The position numbers were made by a program, and so were the translations under genes. The notes under the pieces are model-generated. The model was not told where the DNA came from, did no database searches, and saw only the letters and a program-made list of their open reading frames with translations. Positions 46,901 to 59,404 of a DNA stretch of 64,000 nt are shown here, piece after piece. The stretch is from Zea mays (Eukaryota > Streptophyta > Magnoliopsida > Poales > Poaceae), in assembly GCF_902167145.1 (NCBI RefSeq), contig NC_050096.1, forward strand, positions 272,326,622-272,390,621, given 5' to 3'. The first letter of the stretch is position 1; every line of letters begins with the position of its first letter.

Positions 46901-47494
46901 AGAATGGAAAAGGCTACGTATAATGACTTCTTGAAGATTTTAGAGAAGTATGATTATTATTGCACACTTGTACTTATTACAACTTAACAAATGTATTCTT
47001 AATCTCACAATGCTATTCTTATATGCAGTGCATACCGTTTTTATTGGAAAGATCTTGGCGGCGAACATCCAGAGGACAAGCCTAATTTGTCAATATCATT
47101 ATTTCCATATGGTGACAAACAACCTCCGGGTACTGTCCTGTGCGGTTATTATGTATGTGAATGGTGTCGTGTCACCTTCCATTACATGGTCAATCGTGAG
47201 GATGTAAGTTCGCTATCATTGTCTATGTTGCAATTTTTATGTTATATTGTTGCTCATCACATTACTCTTAGCACCGATTGCTTTTTGCTTTCATTGCAGG
47301 TTCCTAAATCTAAGATCAATGCTGAATGGTTAGAAAGAGATATGGTTTCCACCGGCGTGGCTAAGGTTGTAAGAGACTTGCTTTACTTTATGCGCCGTGA
47401 AGTTCTTCATCAACAAGGGCTATTCTACAATGTAAATGGAAATTTGCAAAAATTCCCAGAACTAAGTTTGTACACAATATCACACAATGTTTAG
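43982..47494 (+). pseudogene. CACTA second gene: transposase_24-like region plus Ulp1/C48-type cysteine protease
   Basis: Six exons inferred from frame and GT-AG sites: 43982-44203, 44279-46409, 46495-46752, 46837-46947, 47029-47203, 47300-47494. The N-part is acidic and basic with KRKRGRRGP; then a plant transposase_24-like segment (MYVTKLNAEGFPEEP, WAKLSESFKFPKG, W-x-EFVRQK). A one-base frameshift lies near 45076 and an in-frame TGA at 45919-45921. The C-terminal exons are intact and carry the C48 catalytic layout: DHY (His) at ~46840, VVVFDS (Asp) at ~46885, Gln in KQPPG and Cys in LCGYYV at ~47135. Such SUMO-protease-like domains occur in several grass CACTA elements. Target unknown. Confidence 0.8.
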
Positions 47495-47773
47495 GTCTTT
47501 AGTTAGGAACTTTAGATGTTTAGTTGTCTATGGAACTTTGAGATGTTGAGTTGTTATGCAACTTGATGTGTATAAATCTGTGTATGATGGAACTTGATAT
47601 ATATGTGGATGAATCTGTGTATGGAACCTGCTATAGAACTTGTTTGAATCTATGTATGGAATCTTTGTATGATGAATATGTGTATGGAATATGTGTTTGA
47701 ATCTGTGTTTGAATCTGTTATTAATTCTGTTTCTGTATATGAATCTGGAAAATATGAATCTGGAATACAGGCG

Positions 47774-47983
47774 GACTTATAATTAAAACCGCCTGTGATG
47801 TGTGTCTATCACAGGCGGTTCTTTTAAACCGGACCGCCTGTGATGTGTGTCTATCACAGGCGGTTTTTGATTGACCGCCTGTGATGTTGTTTTACATCAC
47901 AGGCGGTGCACCACAAGCGGTTCCTGGAACCGCCTGTGTAGAGGCTAACCGGACCGCCTGTACAGAGGATCCCTGTAGTAGTG
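47774..47983. repeat. right subterminal repeats and CACTA terminus
   Basis: At least ten copies of ACCGCCTGTGATG or its inverse, several as hairpins (CCGCCTGTGATG...CATCACAGGCGG). The last 13 bases CCCTGTAGTAGTG are the inverse of CACTACTACAGGG. Followed by ATG at 47984-47986, the candidate 3-bp TSD; the left partner is lost. Confidence 0.88.
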
Positions 47984-48782
47984 ATGTTGTCCATATTTCT
48001 TCTTAGTCCATTGCTCTGGTCAGTTGTGGCCCCATCTATCCATATGAGTTGATCTTTCAGCCTAGAGAAGAAACACACTTTGCATCCAAGGATGCAGAAG
48101 TGTGTGACATGGATCATGGAAGCTTTGGATGCTAATAGGTCCATAGGGATGGTCGACCGACTAGCATATGGTGGTCCCATCAGCTCATCTTTCTCCATTT
48201 CCCATAGTTCTACACAAAATACTCCATGGATATGTGGAACTTGTTATTTGATTAAATATGCTCATGATATGCTTAGCTTACTTTTATTCCAAGGTTGTTG
48301 ATGGTGTTTTAGGTATGTGAAATGATGACATTTTCACTATCAATAAGATTCCTAAGCTTAGCCTTTGCTCATCCTGAACAAATGATTAAAACTTAGCTAT
48401 AGTGGATAGGAGTTGGTACCATGCTTCACATTCCAATAATACTATGTGTGCAACAAACATTTCTCTTTGAGTAGAAAAATTGGCAATGCTGAAAACCCAC
48501 TCATATTACCTTAGTCCTCCGTGGTGCATATGGCTTTTTCCTTTGTATTGGGTGTTGAGAGACAAAACAACTTTGACTTGAGCACTAGTTTCCCATCCTA
48601 CATAAGTTTCATGAAAGATTTTTGCAATAATTTTTCAAAGAAAAATCAATGTAATACACTACTCTCATGTCGTTCATATTATGCATGATTCCTCACCAAT
48701 GCATGTATTTTTTAAGTTGTATTCTCATCCCTCCTAATGGCCTATGTGGAGCTTTAGGTAGATGTAGCATATTGATAAGATC
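47984..48782. other. right flank of the CACTA, no gene recognised
   Basis: A minus-strand frame at about 48198-47990 is open but shows no known domain; it may be a remnant of an older element. Otherwise AT-rich. Confidence 0.35.
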
Positions 48783-49800
48783 TAGATAGCTAGAGGGGGT
48801 TAATAGCTTATAAAAGTTTTCTACAAAAACACAATTATCTAGAGAAATGTGATTAGTACAATAGGTGACTCTAATAGTGACTACAAGCACTTGCTCTAGT
48901 TGACTTCAAGCAAGCCCCACTACATAATTCTAGTAGCGGTTGTTTATTAGCCAAAGCACTTAACTACACAAAGCCACTAGCAACTAAGCTACAGTAGACA
49001 AGTAGAAACAAGAGCAACTAGCAACTAGTTACTACTAATAAGAATAAGTAGCTAAACTAGGTTACAACTAACTAGAGAGCGACCACTACTCAACTAAGCA
49101 AGCAACCAGCACTACACAAGCTAGATTATGAATAAAATACAAGTGTAGAGCTTTGTACCAATTATTGAAAATTGTGTTGTGAGTGGTTTATGCTCTGATT
49201 AGCATCATAAGCTAGACTCACAATCATGTATCACAACAATCACTCCCACAAGCACTCCTAGCCACGAGCAATTTACTAGAGTATCTTCTTCAACACTCTA
49301 TGAGACAAGATAAATTCTCTTCATAATTACTTCGATTAGAGCCATCAACATTCACTAAAGCCACATAATGATCCCTTCAATCACTAGGCCAACTAGGTAA
49401 TGACAATCACCAAGAGTAACAAGATCCCCCCAACCAACAAGCTCAACAAGTGCCACAAGATGCAAATGCACTATTGGCTTTTCAATCCACCCAATTGATG
49501 AATCAAAAGATACAAGTGAGTGGAGAGTGTGTCTTAGCTCTCAAACAGTGTGTGCAAATGTTTGGGCGTCCAAGAGAGTGGCCTTGGCCAGCCACAAGTG
49601 GTATTTATAGCCCCAACCAAACAAACCAATTGCTACCCACTTTAGAAACTTTTTGTGTGGCACTAGACCTGTATGGTGCCCACCTGATGTGTGCATCATA
49701 CACCTGTCAAATATCAATGACTGTAAAAAAACTAGCCATTAGGATCTGTTCTAATATGGTGCTCACCCAATTAACACTTGTGATGAATGTTTAGTACTCT
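48783..49800. mobile_element. decayed LTR-like sequence
   Basis: Begins AGCTAGAGGGGGTTAATAGC, resembling GCACCTAGAGGGGGTGAATA at 56577, and runs through similar A/C-rich DNA to a promoter-like GGTATTTATAGCCCC (49600-49615), comparable to CCTTTTATAGCCCC in the 56572 element. Both look like related LTRs of one grass retroelement group; ends and TSD are not clear. Confidence 0.5.
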
Positions 49801-52800
49801 CGATTGCCCTATCTAAGTGTTAAGTGATATGTCACGTGTCACACCGAAAACATTTGGTGAGCTCCTTTAAAACTCCAACGCTCGTATAGGTCTTCGTTGT
49901 CTTGTCTGATGTTGCACATCATGTGCACTTGGACTCAACTATGTTCGGTTGAAAAACTTGGCAATGAAAGTGTACAAGCCGACATGTTCGGTGTCACACC
50001 AAACATGTTTGGTCAGTGCTTATCAGCATCTAAGGAAGGTTGTACCCTCGATTGCCACTAAGATGCACTCAAAGATCCTAACTATGGAGGATGACTTTAG
50101 GGCCCATCATGGAGAGACCACTACATGTGAGGCCCAATGCCCTTAGGACCTACCTTGGCTCCGTTCAAGGAAGGACCTAGCTTATTCAAAATAATGTAAG
50201 GATGTCCTCATGGTTATCCACATGGTAACACATCCCATGACATGCAAATATAATCCCCTAGGCTCTCATGCCATGGCTCACATAACGGTATAAGACCTCA
50301 GGGCCCATGTGCCCTACAACATATGATGGTATAAGGACTCAGGACCCCTCACACCCTAAGGCATAGATGATATAATCCCATGAGACCCCATGTGCCTCAA
50401 GACATCTAATGGTATAAAGTTTTGGGGCCCTTATGAGAGCACTTGATGGTATCAGCCTCCATGGCCCTTACACGCTGAGACACATGATGGTATAAACCTT
50501 TGGGGTCCATATCACCCTAGGGAACCCAACAATATAAGCCTCTACGGCCCATATCACATTGAGGCACCTATGGTATAAGCCCCTAGGGCTCGTCATGGGG
50601 CAATATAGAGGGTGCTCGATGAGGACTGGCCCCAAACACATGCTACACTTAGCTACTTAGGGCCCTTAATTTCTTGACCTCGTGCGTTGATAGCCAAAAC
50701 ATTTGCCCTTTGAGGCTCGACGACCCCCCAAAGAAGTCAAAGAGTCAGACTAGCTAAGTATGATCCTATCTCGTGGAACAAGGATGTGGTGGGCCCATTA
50801 AGGTCAGTATGGCTCAAAATATGGACCCCACATCTAAGGCTTTGAAGACTATCCTCCATTAATAGTTTAATGGATAAGTCTTGGATACAACATATTAGAT
50901 GTGAATGGGTGACATTATAGGCCTGACTTAGCATACTAGTATAGGAAATGCAATAAATTACAAGGGTTATGCCTGGAGCCAATTACTTTAGGCTAGTTCG
51001 TAGGGCTCCAAAATCCATAGACATAGGATATCATACCTACCCGTATAGCTGGTATGATAGTCACCTTGGAAACATATAGCTTCAATGAGACACTTGCATC
51101 ACATTAAATGGAAATAATTCCCTATATTCCATTGGAATTTTTCCTAGTACCTTATTTGTCATCGCAAATGTCCTAATCCCTTATATGCCACTCTGATGCA
51201 ATTTCTTACTTATCCATGTCATCATCAATGGCATAGAAGGATTAGGACATGCAATTTTCTTATCCTTCCATGCTATTGTTGGTGACATGGAAGGGTAAAG
51301 AATTGCATTCGAGTGTCATAGAAGGGATTAGGACATTTGGGATGGCAAATAAGGCACTGAATAAAATTGTAGTGGCATACAGACAATTTTCATCATTAAA
51401 TGTGATACTCAACAATATGTGCGGGCATCTACCTTGACACGTGCTTAGTGGGCAAGTGTACCCAATGCCTCTATGCAAGCATACCCTTGCCATACCCTTG
51501 CATTTATGACCATATCTAGTCATTCAATCATGCCTACTCTAGGAGATAGGAAAATCTCTATAGTCATGGTTAAGTACTAAGTTAGTACTATCCTATAATA
51601 AAGGGTACAAGGAACCAAACTTGGCACCATTAACACATCATCCACACTCTAGGTAGACCCCTTTGATTAGTCACCTCCATAGGTATGATTAGACCAATGC
51701 ATGTATGTCGCATGCCACATGATTATGAGGCCAAGATAGGTCTAGAGCAGTTGGTCCATTGACAAGTAGGGTCTATAGTTAGCATATATGTGTAAGCCCG
51801 TAACTCTTTTTGACTATAAAAGGTGGTGGTAGAGATGTATTAAATTCAAGGTTCACAGACCACAAGGAATCGACCTAGAATCCATCAAACATAGGCCTAG
51901 AAAGTTCAATTCGATCATGTCGTGGTAGTTGCAATTAGGGCGAGGCTAGCTCTCCACTGCACTTGTGTACAAGAGTAGGTTTGGAGTTCATGGTGCTAGT
52001 GTGTGTAAAATTGTAGATCTATTGCATGCCATAATCTATTGTCGGTAAGAGGGTGTGGGGTATTATGCACACTATAGCCCAAACCTCTATAAAAATTTGT
52101 GTGTTAAGCTCTTGATGTCATGATCGCATAGACGTACTCTATGAGGCTAATACATGCTCCATGCTCGCCAAGATATTATTTATTTAGTATTCTTGATACC
52201 CTAGTGTCTCCATTGACATTTGGCATTTTTCATGGGGAGCTTGGATACTTTAGTAGGGTTCTGCTCGCATGACATCTCAATTTTCTCTCCTTGTGGACCA
52301 AAGCTCTCAAACTCTAGCTCCAATAACTCTAACTGTGACCCCCGATACTGACACCATCAATTTCTAGTTGTCTTGTCCCCCACTACCTCATGTAGAGGGC
52401 ACATTTTAGTTGGTGCACAAAACGCTTCACTGATAGAGTCTGTCTCTTCTTATGCCTCTTCAAGGACACACTGCCCATAAAGAGTGTTGCATCATGAATC
52501 TCTACTAGCACACAAAGATCATGATCATGCATGACACCACACATCGCTAGCTTCAGGCTCATAGGGAGGAAGTCTCTAAACTTTAGGGGTCCTCCCTATA
52601 ACATCAACCAAGTTGCCACCACCTACGCCATGTTAGAGACAAACACTTGTAAAGGGCGACCTCATGCTCTGATGCATCCTCAATCGAGCATTGGTGAACA
52701 AGCTTTCCCCACTTGGGAATGTCCCTTTTAGTTCACAGAATTCTACATGTTGGGTGTGTTAGGCTTGCAATAGTAGAAGGTGTATTGTTGCCCAATACAT

Positions 52801-55039
52801 GGATTATAGAGCACTTTCATAAGTTTTATCCTTAGAGGGCTTCATAGGTAAATACGTCTGGGTCCTAGTCTCCCTAGCTCTGTTGCTCGAGGGCCACCAT
52901 CATGTACATTACTCATGATTAATATAATGTTACTTTTATGATATGCTTCCATGAGCACCTTATGCATACACTAGAAATCCCCCTCTTTGCTCTTGTCCAA
53001 GAACATACACAACATATCACAATGGTAGCCTAAAATGTATGTGTTTGATAGGCTAACGCTCACACGAGACAACATAGTCCAAGACCCATGCGTAATGCCC
53101 TAAGAATGGATAATACCATGGTATGGCCCAGCTCTGCTATGATGAGTCCCCTTGGCCCAGCTAAATCCTCTCCTCTACATTGACCCTTGGTATGAATCCC
53201 CCTTGGTCAAATAACACAATATAGTTAGAGTACATGTTGAAGCCCCATGATAATTTTTGGGAGTGACCTTTTGGGGACATGTCTAGGTGTGGTACGCGCA
53301 TGGCCCCTGGTGGAAAGAATTTTATTCTTTTTTGAGAAATTGCGGGAAAAAACCAAAGTTTACAAAGAAACTTCCCTGGTGGTCGAGTACTTACAATAGA
53401 TAAGTATTATTGTTATACTATTTAGATTATACTCTCCATCATGGGTCCCTCTTGCTTCTATTCAAGATTTTGTATAGAAACATGTTTTAGGAATCCTTTT
53501 TGGGGTCCCCATAAAATCAACTAGCATTGTCTAGGGTAGCTAGTAAATAATCCAACTTCAATAAAGATAAGTTATAGTAATCCATACAATGTTATTTATA
53601 CAAAGTAGTACATATATTTATGTTTATAGGTTCAAAACAATTAGCTACTCATGCTTGGCCGATAAGTTTCTTGTGATTTGAGAGTTGGGATTCATGCAAT
53701 CATTGTAGCACATCTAGCCTGAGGTCCCAAAAAGGTTCTTAAGACCTCAGTGAGTTCGGGAGCCCCTAAGCATGGTCAAGCCCTCTTGAGAGCACCCAAG
53801 GCTTTAGAACTTTGGTTTAACCCCTAGAGAATGTCAGGAGCCCCTGGTTCTTGCATCACCTCTGGTACCTCAGACACAAGGACATGAGATTCTAGCTCCT
53901 ATGTGTGAGTTAGAGAAACCTAATAAGGAGACGATAGTCAGTATGGATGCATATAATGACCATTGTTCCTCTATGTGTTGACCCCTTGAGCCAGTCCCCC
54001 CATGGCATGTCCTATGGCCCGAACATTCCAAACTAATGCTAGACGTGGTAGGTATAAGAGCATGAGGTAGCACCTCAAAATAGTTAAGCCATGGTATGTA
54101 CCTATTATGCAATGATGGGTCATTATTATCAGGTAGCTCGTCCTGGTCCTAAAACCATTCCATAAGTCTTTAAAGATATGGCATACCGAAGTAGTGGCTC
54201 AAATTGCTAATGTTGAGCGATTAGGGGTCCAATTGGTGCACTAAACATTTGTGATCCCGATGGGGCCTATCACCTTGTTCTCATAAACCAGGCACCTCCA
54301 TAGCCCAAGAACTAATAGGATCTAGCAACAATGGCTTAGGTCCCCCAAAATCTAGATCCAAGCTAGTACTTAAGCGAAACCTAGACTCGCTTAAAAGAAA
54401 ATTCTCATTGATGTCAACTCGAGGAAATGATAATGACCAACTCATTGTGTCCTCTAACAGTGTGTGCGTAATTATTCATTGCCTGATATATTGGTTGGGA
54501 AGGGCCTAGTGGTAGAGCCTATATGAACCTAATGCCCTAAGAACATAATTGTCTCTGCTCGAATCAGACCCTTGCATGCTTAGCCATGCAAGCACAAATC
54601 TTATGGCATTGATATTTACCTTTTTTGTTATAACTTTGTAGCAAAAGAATTAGCTACCATCCCTATAAGTTTTTCATCAAATTAGCTTACTGAGAAAACA
54701 TATCTGGGGCTCTAACTCCCTCGTTATGTTGCCTAGGGGTAACATAGCCCTTTTTGCACCCAAGCAAATGGACTCAACACACCAAACAAGGACCTAGGGA
54801 ACGATAGTGTTTGATTGACTAGTACTTGAGCTGAGATCAATACAGATTGAGGTGAGGCAGTTCCCTAAGGATAACTAACCCATGGTACAAATCATATGTC
54901 GCCTAATGAGTCACCCCTAGACCCCACTAGCCTTCCCTTTCATGTTTCTACTCTTAGGCAAAAGTTGTCTGGCCAATCACGTCGCTTCCTTTGGTGCCTG
55001 CTGAGTCGTGGGCTAGTTTTGGGGCAACTATATTAGGAG
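49801..55039. other. long non-coding repetitive region, no gene
   Basis: About 5.2 kb with no recognisable coding domain on either strand. It contains a degenerate tandem segment (50200-50600, separate entry) and scattered 'AGCCCCT' / 'GGGCCC' phrases. It most resembles the decayed interior of old or non-autonomous LTR elements; this is inference. Confidence 0.4.
50200..50600. repeat. degenerate ~50-60-bp tandem repeat
   Basis: Seven or so units built on (G/A)TGGTATAA-x(4-6)-GGGGCCC-x-T...CACCCTRAGRCA, e.g. near 50286, 50331, 50372, 50409, 50450, 50487, 50570. Units differ in length and by many substitutions. Confidence 0.7.
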
Positions 55040-56095
55040 TGTCGTGGTTTCGGAAACCAAGGGACAATAGAATTTGTGTTTAGTTGGGGAGCTAGTGCGG
55101 ACTCACTCTGAATGGTGAATCGTGGGGATTTGAAGAGAATGGGATGTGAGACGGTGGATTATACTAGTTTAGGCTCGCATCGTAGTCTAGTGTAGTGCTA
55201 ATCGTAGTATTGCCTGAATAGTGTTACATCTTGTGCGTGTGTTTGAGAAGGAGGAGGGTCTGCCCTTTTATAGTTTATGGGTAGACCTTACCATAGGGAC
55301 TTGTTTGCTATTCATAAGGGCGCTCTGCCGCCCCAGGTTGAGGTAGAATTCCCGATGCCGTCCATAGGGCTGTGAGTAGTCGTACTCCTAATTTGGCGTA
55401 TCGTCCTACATGCCTACCATACGGGGCCCTGTAGCGAGTCCTTCGTTGATGTCTTTGTAGAAGTGCACAGTGGGTCTCGTGGGATAGCCTTGTGACTCGA
55501 TCATGCACGGCACAACTCCGCCTATCATGATGAGCCCTATATCACCAGCTTGCATACGTAGGCATACGCTTGGCATGGCGCATTGTTCTGTCTTCCCTGA
55601 TATGCGAACCACTGTTGGACTCAAGGGTTGATGTCCCCTTGCAGTTGAGGTTGATTGACCCCACAGGGCAGTGGGGGCACATCTGAGGTCGTACGTGGAG
55701 GCATCTGGTTGTGTTTGATAGCAACCTCCTAGCGCTACTTTGGTATGCTGCATGTACCTCTAGATGTGGGTTGGTGACGACATGTCTTGTCATAGCTGTC
55801 GTGGGTCAACATCGTCGAGTAGGGTCCTCTGCCTCTTAGGGTTGGCTGATTCGGAGTTGGTCGACCGCCCCACCTCATAGGGTTGTCCGACGAGGAGTTG
55901 ATCATCCCGCCCCACCTCGCAGGGTTTCTTGGCAAGGAGTTGGTCGATCACTCTGCCTCACAGAATTTGCTTGGTGGGGAGTTGGTTGTCCACAATGCCT
56001 CACAGGATTGCTCAGCGAGGAGTTGGTTGACTAATGGGCCAAAAAATGGTTCTGGGCTTACTTTTGGGTACCCTGTTCCTAGGTACCCGATAGCA
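55040..56095 (-). repeat. 3' LTR of a minus-strand Tat-like retrotransposon
   Basis: On the minus strand it starts TGCTATCGGGTACCTAGGAA (ending at 56095) and ends GGTTTCCGAAACCACGACA at 55040. PPT-like GAGGCTCGGGGGC (minus) abuts at 56096-56108. A minus-strand TATAAAAGG lies at about 55262-55272. A ~45-50-bp unit (GAGGAGTTGGT-CGA...CCTCACAGG) is repeated about five times at 55845-56035. Only this LTR and ~470 bp of adjoining interior remain. Confidence 0.72.
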
Positions 56096-56571
56096 GCCCC
56101 CGAGCCTCTATGCGGCTCCTTGGAGTTGTGCAGAGGCTTTCACTTTAAATCTTATGTTTTCCTAGTGCGTGCAAGTGCATTTGCTATATGTAGCCTCTGA
56201 GCCCCCGAGTAATCCATGTGGATTGCTTGGGGGCTTATTCAGTGCATGCACAGTTTAGGGACGGACCCTTCTCATGATGGTCGTCATGCATCGATCGTGA
56301 GTCCATTGTTACTAGTTTTTTGAATTGAAGATTGAATTCCCTGGGTGCACACAAGAGGATATGCTAGATGTAGCCCCCGAGTAATCCATCGAGTATCTAT
56401 TGTCCTTCCACGAATGTGATGCACCTCTACCCGATGCCAAAGGCACTCTTCTTGTAAAATGTCCTATCGACGAGGGCAAAGGACTTCGCCTTGCAAGAGA
56501 GTCGCCTGGTCTCTGTCACATCTTTGGGTAAAGCGTCATTTGATAGTCGGTTGATGATAGGTTGGCGTCAG
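56096..56571 (-). mobile_element. 3' interior remnant of the Tat-like element
   Basis: Contains PPT-like CCCCCGAG motifs (56098, 56203, 56377) with ATCCATNNGA repeats, as in the Grande-like 3' region. No gag or pol. Cut off at 56571 by the next element. Confidence 0.55.
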
Positions 56572-57606
56572 TGAGAGCACCTAGAGGGGGTGAATAGGTG
56601 ATCCTGTAAAATTCAACACTAATGGCCACAAAACTTAGTTATGAAAGTTAGAATGGCTAAGTAGCTTGAAGCGAGTTCTTGTGAACACATACAATCAAAG
56701 AAAGAACAATCACAAGAGACACGCGATTTATCCCATGGTTCGGCCAAGTAACACTTGCCTACTTCCACGTTGTGGCATCCCAATGGACGAGGGTTGCACT
56801 CAACCCCTTTCAAGTGATCCAATGATCAACTTGAATACCACGACTTTTCTTCCTTATATCTTTTCTCGTTTGCGAGGAATCTCCACAAGTTGGAGCCTCT
56901 CGCCCTTACAAGATTGATCACAAAGAACGCACAAGAGTAAGGTTGGGAAGAGCAACGCACACAAGACTCAAAAACGCAGCACACCAACGCACACAAGTGA
57001 AGACTTGAGCTCAAATGACACACAGGGAGTTCTCGACTCGAATAGAGCTTAAATCTCTAACACAACAAAGCAAATGCGCGGGAGCAGAGTCTGGATGCCT
57101 TAGAATGATTAGTGAAAGCTTGGATAGCTCCTCCATGTGCCTAGGGGTCCCTTTTATAGCCCCAAGGCAGCTAGGAGCCTTTGAAGATCAACAAGGAAGG
57201 CTATCCTTGCCTTCTGTCGAGTGGCGCACCGGACAGTTCGGTGCGCCACCGGACAGTCACTATAGACGGTTCGGTTCCGATCTCCTTCCTTTTCTGGCGC
57301 AGACGACCGTTGCAGCTCCGGGGCAGTTGGCGCACCGGACACTGTCCGGTGACCCCTGCCGACCGTTGGAGCGGGCCACGCATCGCCCGCGGATTGCGCG
57401 GCCGACCGTTGCGCTCGCGACCGTTGGCTCACTAGACAGTCCGGTGCACCACCGGACAGTCCGGTGAATTATAGCCGTACGCCGCCAATTTTTCCCGAGA
57501 GCAACCTTTTCACCGGAGTCCAGCCTGGCGCACCGGACGGTCCAGTGTGCCAAATAGAGCTGAACTCGGCTGCACACAGCCAAGTCCCTTGCACTTCTTT
57601 TCTTTT
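56572..57606. mobile_element. partial LTR-like element rich in CCGGACAGTCCGGTG motifs
   Basis: Begins GAGAGCACCTAGAGGGGGTG, a sequence I associate with grass LTR retroelements. Contains CATGGTTCGGCCAAGT and ACTTCCACGTTGTGGC, a TTTTATAGCCCC promoter-like site at 57151, and about eight CCGGACAG/CACCGGAC motifs at 57228-57545, several as palindromes (CCGGACAGTCCGGTG). It ends abruptly at 57606 where the Huck-like LTR starts, so the Huck-like element inserted into it. Confidence 0.6.
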
Positions 57607-58098
57607 TGTCGGGGACCATAATTAGGGGTACCCTCAAGACGCCTAATTCTCAGCTGGTAACCCCCATCAGCATAAAGCTGCAAAGGCCTGATGGGGACGA
57701 TTAAGTCAGGGATCAGTCCACACGAGTGACTCGATCACGCTTCACCCGAGCCTAACCTCGGCCAAAGGCAGCCGACCTCAAGAGACTTCCGTCTCGCCCG
57801 AGGCACCCCTTTTTATGGCGGACACATCACCGGCTCGCCCAAGGCCTTGGCTTCGCTCAGAAGCAACCTTGACTAAATCACCGCACCGACTGACCAAATT
57901 GCAGGGGCATTTAACGCAAAGGTGGCCTGACACCTCTATCCTGACACGCGCCCCCGGCAGAGCCGAGGTGACCGCCGTCACTCCACCGCTCCACTGGCCA
58001 GTCTGACAGAAGGACAGCGCCGCCTGCGCCACTCCGACTGCAGTGCCACTCGACAGAGTGAGTCTGACAGGCAATTAGGCCTTGCCAAAGGCGCCACG

Positions 58099-58610
58099 GC
58101 GAACTCCGCTCCGCCCGACCCCAGGGCTCGGACTCGGGCTAAGACCCGGAAGACGACGAACTCCGCTCCGCCCGACCCCAGGGCTCGGACTCGGGCTAAG
58201 ACCCGGAAGACGGCGAACTCCGCTCCGCCCGACCCCAGGGCTCGGACTCGGGCTAAGACCCGGAAGACAGCGAACTCCGCTCCGCCCGACCCCAGGGCTC
58301 GGACTCGGGCTAAGACCCAGAAGACGGCGAACTCCGCTCCGCCCGACCCCAGGGCTCGGACTCGGGCTAAGACCCGGAAGACGGCGAACTCCGCTCCGCC
58401 CGACCCCAGGGCTCGGACTCGAGCTAAGACCCGGAAGACGGCGAACTCCGCTCCGCCCGACCCCAGGGCACGGACTCGGGCTAAGACCCGGAAGACGGCG
58501 AACTCCGCTCCGCCCGACCCCAGGGCTCGGACTCGGGCTAAGACTCGGAAGACGACGAAACTCCGCCTCGCCCGACCCCAGGGCTCGGACTCCGCCCTGG
58601 CCTCGGCCAG
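58099..58610. repeat. 57-bp minisatellite inside the Huck-like LTR
   Basis: Eight to nine units of GCGAACTCCGCTCCGCCCGA / CCCCAGGGCTCGGACTCGGG / CTAAGACCCGGAAGACG, starts stepping by 57 from 58101 to 58557. A period divisible by three keeps frames open on both strands. Confidence 0.92.
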
Positions 58611-59091
58611 ACGACTTCCGCCTCGCCCGACCCCCTGGCTCGGGCTCGGCCACGGCAGCAGAAGGCAGACTCAACCTTGGCTTCGGAGGAAACCCCACGT
58701 CGCCCTGCCTAGAGCACAGACCGCCACGTCAACAGGAAACGTCATCATCATCCTACCCCGAATCGACTCGGGTCACGGAGAACAAGACCGGCGTCTCGTC
58801 CGGCCAGCTCCGCCAGAGGGGCAATGATGGCGCTCCACGAGCTCTATGACGACGGCGGCCCCCAGCTCTCTTACGGCAGCAGGACAACGTCAGCAGGGAC
58901 TCGACCGCTCCAACAGCTGTCCCTCCATCAGGCTCCGCCGCACCTCCGATAGCCACGACATCACGCCAGCAGGATGCCCAGATCTCTCCGGCTGCCACAT
59001 CGGCATGTACCTAGGGCGCTAGCTCTCCCCCCGCTAGACACGTAGCACTTTGCTACATCCCCATTGTACACCTGGATCCTCTCCTTACAAC

Positions 59092-59099
59092 TATAAAAG
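59092..59099 (+). promoter_or_regulatory. LTR TATA box (Huck-like)
   Basis: TATAAAAG about 310 bp before the LTR end, followed by GGAAGGACCAGGGCC. Typical U3/R boundary position. Confidence 0.7.
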
Positions 59100-59404
59100 G
59101 AAGGACCAGGGCCTTCTCAGAGAAGGTTGGCCGCGCGGGACCGAGGACGGGACAGGCGCTCTCTTGGGGCCGCTCGCTTCCCTCACCCGCGTGGACGCTT
59201 GTAACCCCCCTACTGCAAGCGCACCCGACCTGGGCGCGGGACGAACACGAAGGCCGCGGGACTTCCACCTCTCTCACGCTCGGCTCCGGCCGCCTCGCCT
59301 CTCCCCCCTCCGCGCTCGCCCACGCGCTCGACCCATCTGGGCTGGGGCACGCAGCACACTCACTCGTCGGCTTAGGGACCCCCCTGTCTCGAAACGCCGA
59401 CAGT

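Larger units (their letters stand above)
25727..47983. mobile_element. large CACTA (En/Spm) DNA transposon, left end lost, interrupted by a Grande-like element
   Basis: The right end is ...CCCTGTAGTAGTG at 47983, the inverse of CACTACTACAGGG, the CACTA signature. Both ends carry many copies of the subterminal motif ACCGCCTGTGATG in both orientations. Inside are a TNP2-type transposase (minus) and a second gene ending in a Ulp1-like protease (plus), diverging from about 40388. Span is 22.3 kb, about 11.9 kb without the 10.3-kb insertion at 28060-38400. The left TIR is absent: subterminal repeats begin at 25727 without CACTA. With a broken transposase and one end missing it is immobile. Confidence 0.88.
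57607..59402 (+). repeat. 5' LTR of a Huck-like Ty3/gypsy (Tat) retrotransposon
   Basis: Starts TGTCGGGGACCATAATTAGG and ends ...GAAACGCCGACA, 1,796 bp. The start and the GCTCGCCCGAGG-rich body match my memory of the maize Huck family. TATAAAAGG at 59092-59100 is the LTR promoter candidate. The 3' LTR is beyond the window. Long frames on both strands here come from the 57-bp tandem array and are not genes. Confidence 0.85.

Noticed and set aside
58075..58849. Long ORFs on both strands (207 and 255 codons)
   Set aside because: Created by the 57-bp tandem array in the LTR; repetitive TPLRPTPGLG-type peptides, no domain.
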